Assembly (NCBI GenBank): GCA_021413595.1
Contig: JAIOQD010000597.1
Coordinates: forward strand, 1 to 10,705
Reading direction: 5' to 3'
Source: Bacteroidota bacterium
GTDB taxonomy: Bacteria; Bacteroidota; Bacteroidia; 2-12-FULL-35-15
DNA length: 10,705 nt
Part shown: positions 1 through 7,433 of the stretch, in pieces
Numbering within the stretch: position 1 is the first letter of the stretch
Layout of the letters: every line of letters begins with the position of its first letter
The notes under the pieces: model-generated
The model's database searches: none
Seen by the model: the letters and a program-made list of their open reading frames with translations, nothing else
Told to the model about the DNA's origin: nothing
Position numbers and translations under genes: made by a program

Positions 1-586
1 TATCGCGGCTTTTGCGTTCTTTCATACCCTCCAGGCTATTAATAATGGACTGTTTGGAAATCGAACCTGCAATACGCTTTGTTTTTTCTACTTCGGGTAT
101 AATTTTGTTTAAATTTTCGGGGGCAAATAATGATGTTACCACTTCATTAATGTAATGTTTGTGCTCTTTTTTAACAAGGTGAATTATACGTTCCCTGTCT
201 TTTTTCTTTTGTTCCGGGTCGGAAGTGGATGTAGAATGAAACAGGCATAATCCACTTACATTTTCGGGATAAAGTTCAGCAAAAGCCAGTGAGGCATAGC
301 CACCCATCGAGTGTCCTGCAATTACATAACGCCTCACTCCAACTTTATCAAGAACCGCTTTTACACTTTGTGCTAACAGTTCCATGCTGTGATAATAGCC
401 AATAGAAGGGGTTTTGCCATGCCCGGGAAGATCAATTGCAATAACACGAAATTTTTTTGATAGCTTTTTTATAAACTCGTTCCAGATCTCATGTGAACCC
501 AAAAAGCCATGTAACAATACTATTACTCGGCCTTTACCGCTATCAGTATAATGTACTTTTATTTTTTTGAATTCAGCGGACTGCAT
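1..586 (-). CDS. Alpha/beta hydrolase, C-terminus cut by window edge
   Basis: Reading from the ATG at 586-584 towards position 1 gives 195 uninterrupted codons of an alpha/beta-hydrolase fold protein. Visible family landmarks are the oxyanion-hole motif LLHGF (residues 24-28), the strand-turn IDLPGHG (51-57) and the nucleophile elbow AGHSMGG (90-96), with Ser93 as predicted nucleophile. The cap region and the start of the C-terminal half are present. The catalytic His, normally 60-80 residues further on in proteins of about 255-270 residues, would lie off the left edge. There is no signal peptide, so it is probably cytoplasmic. The family includes MenH-like thioesterases/lyases, esterases and C-C hydrolases; the sequence does not pick a substrate. 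It lies downstream of dprA on the same strand, separated by a 192-nt gap holding a palindromic repeat, so co-transcription is uncertain. Confidence 0.88.
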   Translation of the reverse strand, partial: MQSAEFKKIKVHYTDSGKGRVIVLLHGFLGSHEIWNEFIKKLSKKFRVIAIDLPGHGKTPSIGYYHSMELLAQSVKAVLDKVGVRRYVIAGHSMGGYASLAFAELYPENVSGLCLFHSTSTSDPEQKKKDRERIIHLVKKEHKHYINEVVTSLFAPENLNKIIPEVEKTKRIAGSISKQSIINSLEGMKERKSRD

Positions 587-778
587 TTTTTTTTACCTTG
601 TATAGATAATACTTTGTTAATTATTAAAACATCCCAATCTGCGAAAAGTCTTCGACAAGCGCTGATTAACCACCGCACGAAGTCACACAGAGCTTGTCGA
701 AGTGTGCGCTGGGCTTTATATTATTGACCTTTAGATAAAATATCATCGATAGAATTCAATCTGTCTCTTATCGTTTTC
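587..778. repeat. Intergenic palindromic repeat (GCTTGTCGAAG type) between dprA and the hydrolase
   Basis: This gap holds an 11-bp perfect inverted repeat, CTTCGACAAGC at 650-660 and GCTTGTCGAAG at 692-702. Further self-complementary segments lie nearby: CACAC at about 684-688 against GTGTG at about 702-706, and an AGCGC/GCGCT pair. The core recurs at 4494-4507 and in degenerate form at 5251-5281, always between genes. By inference it is a dispersed palindromic element that also acts as an RNA hairpin after dprA. No gene is seen here. Confidence 0.6.
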
Positions 779-1879
779 TTAATTCAACCGATAAGCCTTC
801 CCCGGAAGGGATTTCACGATTCCCGAAAACTCAAGGGTAAGCAACAACGCTGACACTTTGCTCATCGGAAGTTTTGTAACAAAGCACATATCATCAATTG
901 TTATCGAATCTTTTTCTTTTAAAACATTTACTACTAATTCTTCATCAGCACTCAGTTCCAAAAACAATTTCTTTTGTTGAGGTGCCTTTATATTTTTTTT
1001 TTGCTCCCAGCCCAAAATATAAATCAGGTCGGCTGCAGATTGTATCAACGCAGCCTTATTTTGTTTAATAAGATTATTACACCCCTCTGAACATACGTCA
1101 TCTACTCTTCCGGGAAAGGCAAATACATCGCGGTTATAACTATTGGCAATATCAGCGGTAATAAGAGAACCCCCACTTTTTTTTGATTCTATCACTATTG
1201 TTGCATCTGAAATGCCCGCCACAATTCTGTTTCTACGAGGGAAGTTTTCGCGATCCGGAGCTGTTTTACTTGTAAAATCAGTAAGCCAGCCACCATTCTC
1301 AAGCATTTTTTGAGCTGTTAATTTATGTATTGCAGGATAAATCCTATCCAGCCCATGTGCCAATGTACAAATGGTTGGCAGCCCACTGTCGAGTGCCGAC
1401 TTATGTGCACAAATATCAATTCCGTATGCTAATCCGCTTACTATTAAAACATTGTGAGCTGCGAGATCGGCAATTAATTTTTCACACATTTTTTTCCCAT
1501 ATTCAGTCGCCTCGCGCGTTCCTACAATGCTAATTATTTTTTCCGAATTAAGATTAACGTTACCTTTGTAATAGAGCATTACAGGGCTATCTTCACAATA
1601 GGTCAATCGTTTTGGGTAATTGCTGTCTAAATAAAAAAGCGGTTGGATATTATTTTTTTCAATGAACTTTATTTCTTCTTCCGCAAGGTCGAAAATAGTG
1701 TGATTTACAACCTCATTGGCATGCATGCTTCCTATTCCGGGGATTTTTTCGAGGGATGATTTTTTTTCTTCAAAAACAGCTTGTACGCTTCCACAATAGG
1801 CAACCAAACGTTTGGCCAATATATCCCCGATATTGGGAATAAGTGTAAGTGCAATTTTATATTTTAAATTTTCAAGCAT
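779..1879 (-). CDS. dprA: DNA-processing protein DprA
   Basis: The 366-residue product is a full-length DprA (Smf), which binds incoming single-stranded DNA and loads RecA during natural transformation. Order of domains: an N-terminal helix-hairpin-helix region (about 10-60, with IPNIGDILAKRL and IPGIGSMHANEV); the Rossmann-like DNA-binding domain (about 85-290); and a C-terminal winged-helix (about 308-364). The Rossmann domain carries the hallmark strings SIVGTRE (117-123), VSGLAYGID (147-155), FPRRNRIVAGIS (213-224), SGGSLITA (235-242) and FAFPGRVDD (253-261). The ATG at 1879 fits the family N-terminus. A Bacteroidota-type -7 box (TACTTTTG on the minus strand) lies 47 nt upstream. In this phylum dprA is usually a conserved single-copy gene. 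Nothing is truncated or unusual. Confidence 0.97.
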   Translation of the reverse strand: MLENLKYKIALTLIPNIGDILAKRLVAYCGSVQAVFEEKKSSLEKIPGIGSMHANEVVNHTIFDLAEEEIKFIEKNNIQPLFYLDSNYPKRLTYCEDSPVMLYYKGNVNLNSEKIISIVGTREATEYGKKMCEKLIADLAAHNVLIVSGLAYGIDICAHKSALDSGLPTICTLAHGLDRIYPAIHKLTAQKMLENGGWLTDFTSKTAPDRENFPRRNRIVAGISDATIVIESKKSGGSLITADIANSYNRDVFAFPGRVDDVCSEGCNNLIKQNKAALIQSAADLIYILGWEQKKNIKAPQQKKLFLELSADEELVVNVLKEKDSITIDDMCFVTKLPMSKVSALLLTLEFSGIVKSLPGKAYRLN

Positions 1880-1891
1880 GATTTTTTGAAA

Positions 1892-1912
1892 TGCAATAAT
1901 TAGTATATTGCA
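1892..1912. promoter_or_regulatory. Perfect 7-bp inverted repeat in the dprA leader
   Basis: TGCAATA (1892-1898) and TATTGCA (1906-1912) form a perfect inverted repeat with a 7-nt spacer. It lies between the putative dprA -7 box and the dprA ATG, in the divergent region shared with the TonB receptor. It could be an operator or a small leader hairpin. No regulator can be named from the sequence. Confidence 0.35.
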
Positions 1913-1925
1913 CTATTGTTTTAAA

Positions 1926-1933
1926 CAAAAGTA
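1926..1933 (-). promoter_or_regulatory. Candidate -7 box for dprA
   Basis: Read on the minus strand this is TACTTTTG, an exact match to the Bacteroidota primary sigma factor -7 consensus TAnnTTTG, 47 nt before the dprA start. A TTTG lies 14 nt further upstream, closer than the usual -33 spacing, so only the -7 element is convincing. Confidence 0.4.
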
Positions 1934-2051
1934 AAAAAATTAAGAAGCAAAGTATTTTAGTAATTAAAAAATAATCCATCGAACTGCATAACGTCTCCGA
2001 TATAAAGGTGGCCTTAAAGCGTTTAAATTCGAGGGTTTCAAAAAATAAACT

Positions 2052-4367
2052 ATGAAAAAATTTTTCACTCTATTGTTTTTTATTCCAGCTGCGGGCACCA
2101 TTTTTGCACAGGAAGCATTTATTAAAGGGACAATTGCCGATTCAAAGACCAAAGAAACTATTGTTGGCGGTAGTGTTGTGGTGGATGAGACTACAGGAAC
2201 AGCTACGGATATCAATGGTTCTTATTTTTTCAAAATGCCTTCCGGCAAACATAAGATCGAATTCAAATATGTTGGATATAAATCACAGATCAAAAATGTT
2301 GATGCAAAGGACAATGATACTATACAAATGAATATTATTTTGGAACCGGATTCTAAAACGTTAGATATTGTGGTAGTTTCAGCTGGAAGATTTGAACAAA
2401 ATCTGAAAGAGGTGACTGTTTCAATGGAGGTTTTAAAGCCTGCATTAATTGAAAGCAAAGCCCTTGTGTCGATTGATAAAGCTGTTGATCAGGTACCCGG
2501 AGTGAATGTAATTGATGGACAAGCCAACATACGGGGTGGAAGTGGTTTTAGCTATGGTGCCGGCAGCAGGGTATTATTACTTGTTGATGAAATGCCAATG
2601 CTTACTGCGGATGCCGGTGATGTAAAGTGGAGCGCATTGCCTATTGAAAATTGCGAACAGATAGAAGTTATCAAAGGTGCATCATCAGCATTGTTTGGGT
2701 CAGCAGCAATGAATGGCGTAATTAATTTTCGTACCGCCTATGCAAAGGAGGATCCCGAAACTAAAATTAATTTTATGGCTGGTATTTATGATAAGCCAAA
2801 ACGCAGAGAACTTGTTTGGTGGACTGATGGTAACCCAACATATAGTAGTGTAAATGTTACCCATTTGCAAAAAGTAGGAAACTTGGATCTGGTTGTTGGT
2901 GCGAATTTATTTGACGATGATGGGTTCCGCTATCTGAATACCGAACAACGTTACCGTTTCAATACCAATTTACGTTATCGTTTTAAAAAAATACAGGGTT
3001 TACAAGTTGGTGTAAATGCAAACAGAGTTAGTACAAAAGGAGGTTTGTTTATATTATGGGCACATCCTGATTCTGCTTTATATCCTCAGGGGGGCAAAGT
3101 AAGTAACTATACTACTTTCCGCACCAATGTTGATCCATTCCTTAATTATACTACAAAAAAGAATGGACGTCATTCAATAAGAACCCGTTTTTTTAGAACA
3201 GAAAATTTAAATAATACCAATCAACAATCAAGGGGAGATGTTTACTATTCAGAATATCAATACCAAAAAAGGTTTGCAAATGGACTTTCCTGGACAGCAG
3301 GGACTGTATTTAACTACAACGAAGTTCATGCAGAGATGTATGGGAATCACTTCAGTACCAATGCTTCGTTATTTACACAATTCGATAAAAAATTCAAGCG
3401 CTTATCGTTATCATTTGGAATACGCGGTGAATATTTCAAAACAGATACAGTTGAAACAAGAGAAAATATTAATTGGTTAGGAGATGCTTCGAGACCGATC
3501 GCAAAAAACTCTCCTGTAAAGCCGGTGATGCGTGCCGGTGCAAACTACCGATTGATGGAGTACACGTATCTTAGAACCTCTTTTGGGCAAGGGTTTCGTT
3601 TCCCTTCAGTGGCTGAACGTTTTATTCGTACCAGTGCCAGCGGATTGGATATTTATCCCAACGATAGTTTAAAACCCGAAAGTGGCTGGAGTGCTGAAAT
3701 TGCCTTAAAACAAGGAGTTAGGATCGGTCAATGGAAAGGATATGTGGATGTGGCTGCATTTTGGACAGAGTACAGAAACATGATGGAGTTTACTTTTGGA
3801 AAGTACGGACCTACTGTTTTACCTGCTAACACTCCGCAATTACTGGGCTTAGGTTTCCAATCGCAAAACATTGGTAACACCCGTATCCGTGGGGTTGAGT
3901 TATCTGTTATGGGAGAGGGGAAAATAGGGGCTGTTGATGTAACCACCTTATTTGGATATACTTATATTGATCCACGTCAAACAGATTTTGATCCAGCAAT
4001 TGATACTAATAGAAATACATCAAATACTGATCTAATGAAATACCGTTATCAGCATAGCGGAAAAGCTGATATCCAGTTTGGATACAAAAAATGGAGTACA
4101 GGAGTAAGTGTACGTGCTAACAGTTATATGGAAAATATTGATAAGGTTTTTGGGGATAACGAAAGTAATTTTCCAGGGATGAAAAAATACCGCTCCGAAC
4201 ATGATAAAGGAGATGCAATAGTTGATTTTAGAATGGCATACCAGTTGCATAAAACAGCTAAGATCGCATTTGTAGTTAACAATATATTTAATCGTGAAGT
4301 GATGGGACGCCCTGCTGATCTTTTGCCTCCTCGTATTTTCATTTTACAATTGACTATTAAAATTTAA
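2052..4367 (+). CDS. TonB-dependent outer-membrane receptor with carboxypeptidase-like domain
   Basis: The 771-residue product is a complete TonB-dependent receptor, an outer-membrane beta-barrel that imports a ligand using energy relayed by TonB-ExbBD. A Sec signal peptide ends at FAQ (about residue 20). Next is a CarboxypepD_reg-like beta-sandwich (about 22-98, with GTATDINGSYFF and KYVGYKSQ), typical of the Bacteroidota SusC/TonB class. The plug spans about 105-230 and shows VDQVPGVNV, ANIRGGSGF, LLLVDEMPM, IEVIKGASSALFGSAAMNG and VINFRT. The rest (about 235-771) is barrel with alternating strand pattern, ending in PPRIFILQLTIKI. No SusD partner follows and no ligand can be inferred; nearby nbaC is separated by 284 nt and is not obviously linked. 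The ATG follows an A-rich leader rather than a Shine-Dalgarno site, as is usual in this phylum. It is transcribed divergently from dprA. Confidence 0.95.
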   Translation: MKKFFTLLFFIPAAGTIFAQEAFIKGTIADSKTKETIVGGSVVVDETTGTATDINGSYFFKMPSGKHKIEFKYVGYKSQIKNVDAKDNDTIQMNIILEPDSKTLDIVVVSAGRFEQNLKEVTVSMEVLKPALIESKALVSIDKAVDQVPGVNVIDGQANIRGGSGFSYGAGSRVLLLVDEMPMLTADAGDVKWSALPIENCEQIEVIKGASSALFGSAAMNGVINFRTAYAKEDPETKINFMAGIYDKPKRRELVWWTDGNPTYSSVNVTHLQKVGNLDLVVGANLFDDDGFRYLNTEQRYRFNTNLRYRFKKIQGLQVGVNANRVSTKGGLFILWAHPDSALYPQGGKVSNYTTFRTNVDPFLNYTTKKNGRHSIRTRFFRTENLNNTNQQSRGDVYYSEYQYQKRFANGLSWTAGTVFNYNEVHAEMYGNHFSTNASLFTQFDKKFKRLSLSFGIRGEYFKTDTVETRENINWLGDASRPIAKNSPVKPVMRAGANYRLMEYTYLRTSFGQGFRFPSVAERFIRTSASGLDIYPNDSLKPESGWSAEIALKQGVRIGQWKGYVDVAAFWTEYRNMMEFTFGKYGPTVLPANTPQLLGLGFQSQNIGNTRIRGVELSVMGEGKIGAVDVTTLFGYTYIDPRQTDFDPAIDTNRNTSNTDLMKYRYQHSGKADIQFGYKKWSTGVSVRANSYMENIDKVFGDNESNFPGMKKYRSEHDKGDAIVDFRMAYQLHKTAKIAFVVNNIFNREVMGRPADLLPPRIFILQLTIKI

Positions 4368-4427
4368 AATAGGAGAGATTAAAAAAAACAGAGCGTTGGA
4401 GGATTATATAAATCACTAAATCTTCAA

Positions 4428-4617
4428 TTGAATTAGGCGCTTAATGAATAATGCAAACACTAATGCTTTATATCGTAACTTGCGCTGTCAGCCAGAGCTT
4501 GTCGAAGGGTGTACGTGGGTCTGCCCATATACTTCGATAGGCTTATTCAGAGAAAAACGTTCGTACGATTTAGCCTGAGTTCAATTAAAATAATTATTTG
4601 TAAAGTGCCTAATTCAA
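4428..4617. mobile_element. MITE-like palindromic element of about 190 nt
   Basis: The ends are inverted repeats: TTGAATTAGGCGCTT (4428-4442) against AAGTGCCTAATTCAA (4603-4617), matching at 14 of 15 positions. Nested inside are ATCGTA (4472-4477) with TACGAT (4564-4569), GAGCTTGTCGAAG (4495-4507) with the degenerate CTTCGATAGGCT (4532-4543), and an apical hairpin TGGG-TCTG-CCCA (4516-4527). The whole element could therefore fold as one long imperfect hairpin. The 7-mer AAATCTT occurs on each side (4418-4424 and 4616-4622), a possible target duplication, though the right copy overlaps the repeat end. No coding capacity is seen. A MITE-like non-autonomous element is inferred; a palindromic repetitive extragenic element is the alternative. 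Confidence 0.5.
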
Positions 4618-4651
4618 ATCTTAAATTCAACAAATCTCCAAATATCTGACC

Positions 4652-5191
4652 ATGTCAATACAACATCCTTTAAATTTTAAAAAGTGGATCGATGAAAATC
4701 GCCATTTATTAAAGCCACCTATTGGCAATAAAGTAGTGTATGAAAACACCGAATTTATTGTGATGGTAGTTGGTGGACCAAATTCACGTAAGGATTATCA
4801 TTATAACGAAAGTGAAGAGTTTTTTTATCAGTTGGAAGGTGATATCGAGGTGCAAATTCAGGATGGCGGGAAGGCGGTTGTTGTAGCAATTAAGGAAGGT
4901 GATATATTTTTGTTACCACCGAAAGTGCCACACAACCCAAAAAGAGGAGCGAACACCATTGGTTTGGTAATGGAGCGCAAACGAAGAGATAATGAAAAGG
5001 ACGGTTTATTGTGGTTCTGTGAAAAGTGCAATAACAAGTTGTATGAAAAGTATTTTTTATTAACGAATATTATGACCCAATTTCAGGAAACCTTTAAAGA
5101 GTTTTATGGAAATGAGCAATTGCGTACCTGCAAAAAATGTGGTTATGTTATAGAACCACCTGTTTCGGCTGTCGAAGAGAGTTCTCACTAA
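4652..5191 (+). CDS. nbaC: 3-hydroxyanthranilate 3,4-dioxygenase
   Basis: The 179-residue product is the non-haem Fe(II) dioxygenase of the kynurenine pathway. It opens the ring of 3-hydroxyanthranilate to 2-amino-3-carboxymuconate semialdehyde, which leads to quinolinate and NAD or to tryptophan catabolism. All key family residues are visible in a small cupin: Arg46 before the HYNESEEFFYQ motif, iron ligands His50, Glu56 and His94 (in PPKVPHNPKR), and substrate-binding Arg98 and Glu109. Also retained is the C-terminal rubredoxin-like second metal site of the bacterial/fungal form, Cys123-x2-Cys126 and Cys160-x2-Cys163. Length matches the bacterial family. It stands alone here; no other kynurenine gene is in the window. 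Transcription probably stops at the hairpin at 5339-5371. Confidence 0.96.
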   Translation: MSIQHPLNFKKWIDENRHLLKPPIGNKVVYENTEFIVMVVGGPNSRKDYHYNESEEFFYQLEGDIEVQIQDGGKAVVVAIKEGDIFLLPPKVPHNPKRGANTIGLVMERKRRDNEKDGLLWFCEKCNNKLYEKYFLLTNIMTQFQETFKEFYGNEQLRTCKKCGYVIEPPVSAVEESSH

Positions 5192-5250
5192 AAAAACAGC
5201 GCTGATTTATTGGTTGATAGTAAATTGCAAACAAGGTGATGATTTAAAAG

Positions 5251-5281
5251 CGCTGTCAGGCTGAATTTGTTTCAGCATCTT
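5251..5281. repeat. Degenerate copy of the GCTTGTCGAAG repeat
   Basis: The string CGCTGTCAGGCTGAATTT and its continuation to TTCAGCATCT resemble the repeat at 4484-4507, which has GCGCTGTCAG then GAGCTTGTCGAAG, with several substitutions. It sits between convergent nbaC and the substrate-binding protein gene. Reading it as a decayed family member is inference from shared order and spacing. Confidence 0.35.
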
Positions 5282-5338
5282 TATTTAAATTCCGAAGCAA
5301 GTTCGAAACGACATTTTTTCCTAGATCCAATATTACAT

Positions 5339-5371
5339 AAAAAAGTCCCGCAAACACTGCGGGACTTTTTT
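5339..5371. terminator. Bidirectional rho-independent terminator
   Basis: A perfect 14-bp stem, AAAAAAGTCCCGCA (5339-5352) with TGCGGGACTTTTTT (5358-5371), encloses the loop AACAC. The GC core is flanked by A and T runs, so it works as a U-tailed terminator on both strands. It ends nbaC from the left and the substrate-binding protein gene from the right. Confidence 0.9.
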
Positions 5372-5390
5372 AGACAATTCTAATCAGTTA

Positions 5391-7157
5391 TTAATGTCCT
5401 TCTTTTTTCTCCGCTTCAGCTTCACCCTCTTTTGCTGCCGGTGTAACATCTTTTAAATACACCAACGAATAGTCTCTGTAACGCATAGGGTTAGAGAATA
5501 AATTGTGAACATTGGATTTTATCAAGCGGTAGTTTTCACCATACCAAAGTATAATTACCGGAGCCTCATCCATCATTAGTTGTTCCGCTTTCATAAAGTT
5601 AGCATAGCTTTCTTCAGTTGTTTTTGCGGCTTTTCCTGCTTCAAACAATTTATCGAATTCTGCATTTTTGTAGCGGGAAGTGTTTGGCCATGATGGCAAG
5701 GCGATGTCGCTTGGCACACTTGCACCATAAAACATCCATAAAAAGTTTTCAGGACTTGGAAAATCAGCAATCCATGAAGCGCGGAAAATTTCTGAACGAC
5801 CAAATTTTTCATCTTCTAGTTTTTGTTTCAATGAAGATACCACTTCGAAATCAATATCCACATTTAAAATATCCTTCAACTGCTTTTGGACCTCAACAAC
5901 CACATCAGCACTCTTTAAACCGCTGCTGTTTAGTTCTACTTTTACTTTCGGAAATCCTTTACCATCAGGGTAACCGGCTTCCGCCAATAATTTTTTCGCT
6001 TCTTTAGCGTCAAAATCATACCCTTTGATCTTAGAAATGTCGTACCCTTTAAAGGTTGGTGGCGAAATGCCATTTACCCCCGGACCGTATGCTTCACCTT
6101 TTAATACCTGTTCAATAATTTTATTTCTGTCGAGGGCATAAGAAAATGCTTTACGTACTTTTACATTTGTAAAAGGTTCTTTTGTAACATTAAAAAGGTA
6201 ATATTGACTTGCCATTTCGGGCAAACGCTCCAAAATATATTTTGGTTTTTTATTTTGAAAATCTGTAATTTCCTTTTCAATCATTTCTTTAATAGATTCA
6301 GATGGAAGCTCAATAACCTCCGCCAAACCACCTTCTTTGAAATTCTCTAATTCTTCTTTTTTTGTTGGTAAAAAGCTGATGATGACAGAATCAAGAAAAG
6401 GCAATTGATTTCCTAAAGAGTCAACTTCATGGTAGCTATCATTACGTTTCAAAACCAATTGTTCTTCTCCACCGTTCTCAACAAAAATGAATGCACCTGT
6501 TCCAACTTTGGTGTTTGTTCCGTACTTTTCAACAGCTTCTTTAGGGATCACACTTGTTGCAGGTGCTGCCAAAATATGCAAAAAGGACGTGCTTGGTGCA
6601 GTTAATGTAATTTTAACGGTATAGTCATCAACTACGCTGATACCACCTATTTCCCCGACAGCCTTATCTTTGCTGGCTTCAAAAAACATATTGGCACCCA
6701 CTACGCGATCCTTAAAAGTAGCTGGAAAGTTCAGATTGTTTTTGCTGTCGATACATAATAATTCAAACGAATATTTAACGTCAGCAGCCTTTAACTCTCT
6801 TCCTTTACCACCTGCGAAACATTCATTATCCTGGAACATTACGCCTTTTTTTAGGTGAAATACGTAGGTGGTTCCTGCTTCATCAACTTCCCATTTCTCT
6901 GCCAAACAAGGAATTATGGACAGATCTTTAGGATTAAATTTTACAAGACCTTCATATACCTGGTTTGCAATATGGTTGGAAACAACATCAATAATTGCAG
7001 CTGGGTAAAGAGTTTGGTAGTATTCTGTTTCATTTACACGCAATGATCCACCATAAGCTATATCCCCCTATGCGATTTTCGAACCTGATTTACCATCACT
7101 CGAGCAAGATGTGTATAAAACTGTTAAGGAAAGAAAAACAAAAAATAATTTTTTCAT
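5391..7157 (-). CDS. Oligopeptide-type ABC substrate-binding lipoprotein, with in-frame amber at codon 30
   Basis: This is a family-5 periplasmic substrate-binding protein (SBP_bac_5, the OppA/DppA group), which captures peptides or similar ligands for an ABC importer. From the ATG at 7157-7155 the frame encodes a lipoprotein signal, MKKLFFVFLSLTVLYTSC, with lipobox Cys18, then a Ser/Gly/Lys linker. Codon 30 is TAG (7070-7068). Beyond it 558 sense codons stay open and well conserved: RVNETEYYQTLYPAA, VYEGLVKFNPKDLSIIPCLA, YVFHLKKGVMFQD, LKAADVKYSF, VRKAFSYALDR and AKKLLAEAGYPDGKGFPKV. The first start after the stop is TTG at 7043, which would give a 550-residue protein with no signal peptide, unlikely to be functional for transport. 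So either the gene is freshly inactivated, the codon is read through, or it is a base error. No permease or ATPase genes adjoin. Confidence 0.88.
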
Positions 7158-7227
7158 AGCTTAAAATAGTATAAATTAGGTGTTAATTTAGATTAAATAC
7201 AAGATTACTCCAACTTTAACAAAAAAA

Positions 7228-7235
7228 CAAATATA
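7228..7235 (-). promoter_or_regulatory. Candidate -7 box for the substrate-binding protein gene
   Basis: Read on the minus strand this is TATATTTG, an exact TAnnTTTG match 71 nt upstream of the ATG at 7157. No clear TTG is seen at the -33 distance, so it rests on the -7 element alone. Its position supports the upstream lipoprotein start rather than one after the amber codon. Confidence 0.4.
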
Positions 7236-7309
7236 TTTATAAAATAACTCTGATTGGCCGAGATTTAGAAAAATAGTTTAAAAGATGTGTTATATGAAAC
7301 AAATTTGTT

Positions 7310-7317
7310 TATTTTTG
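7310..7317 (+). promoter_or_regulatory. Candidate -7 box for the secreted protein gene
   Basis: TATTTTTG matches the TAnnTTTG consensus but lies 117 nt before the ATG at 7434, implying a long AT-rich leader. No good -33 element is visible. The surrounding 7158-7433 region is the divergent promoter region of two genes and holds no gene. Confidence 0.25.
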
Positions 7318-7433
7318 CCAACGCTCTAAATAAAATATTTTTTATTTTGAAATTGTTAAATAAGATTTATAATATTGTATCGAAAATATTAATCATTAAA
7401 TAAAAGGGTATTGTTTTTAATTTTAAAGAGAAT

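Noticed and set aside
1330..1533. 67-codon open frame opposite dprA
   Set aside because: It lies antisense to the conserved Rossmann domain of dprA, with no start context or recognisable motif.
5618..6007. 129-codon open frame on the plus strand inside the substrate-binding protein gene
   Set aside because: It is antisense to a well-conserved gene and its translation shows no domain or composition typical of a real protein.
5391..7043. Substrate-binding protein starting at the TTG at 7043
   Set aside because: That start lacks any export signal, while a perfect lipoprotein signal lies upstream in the same frame and a -7 box precedes it.
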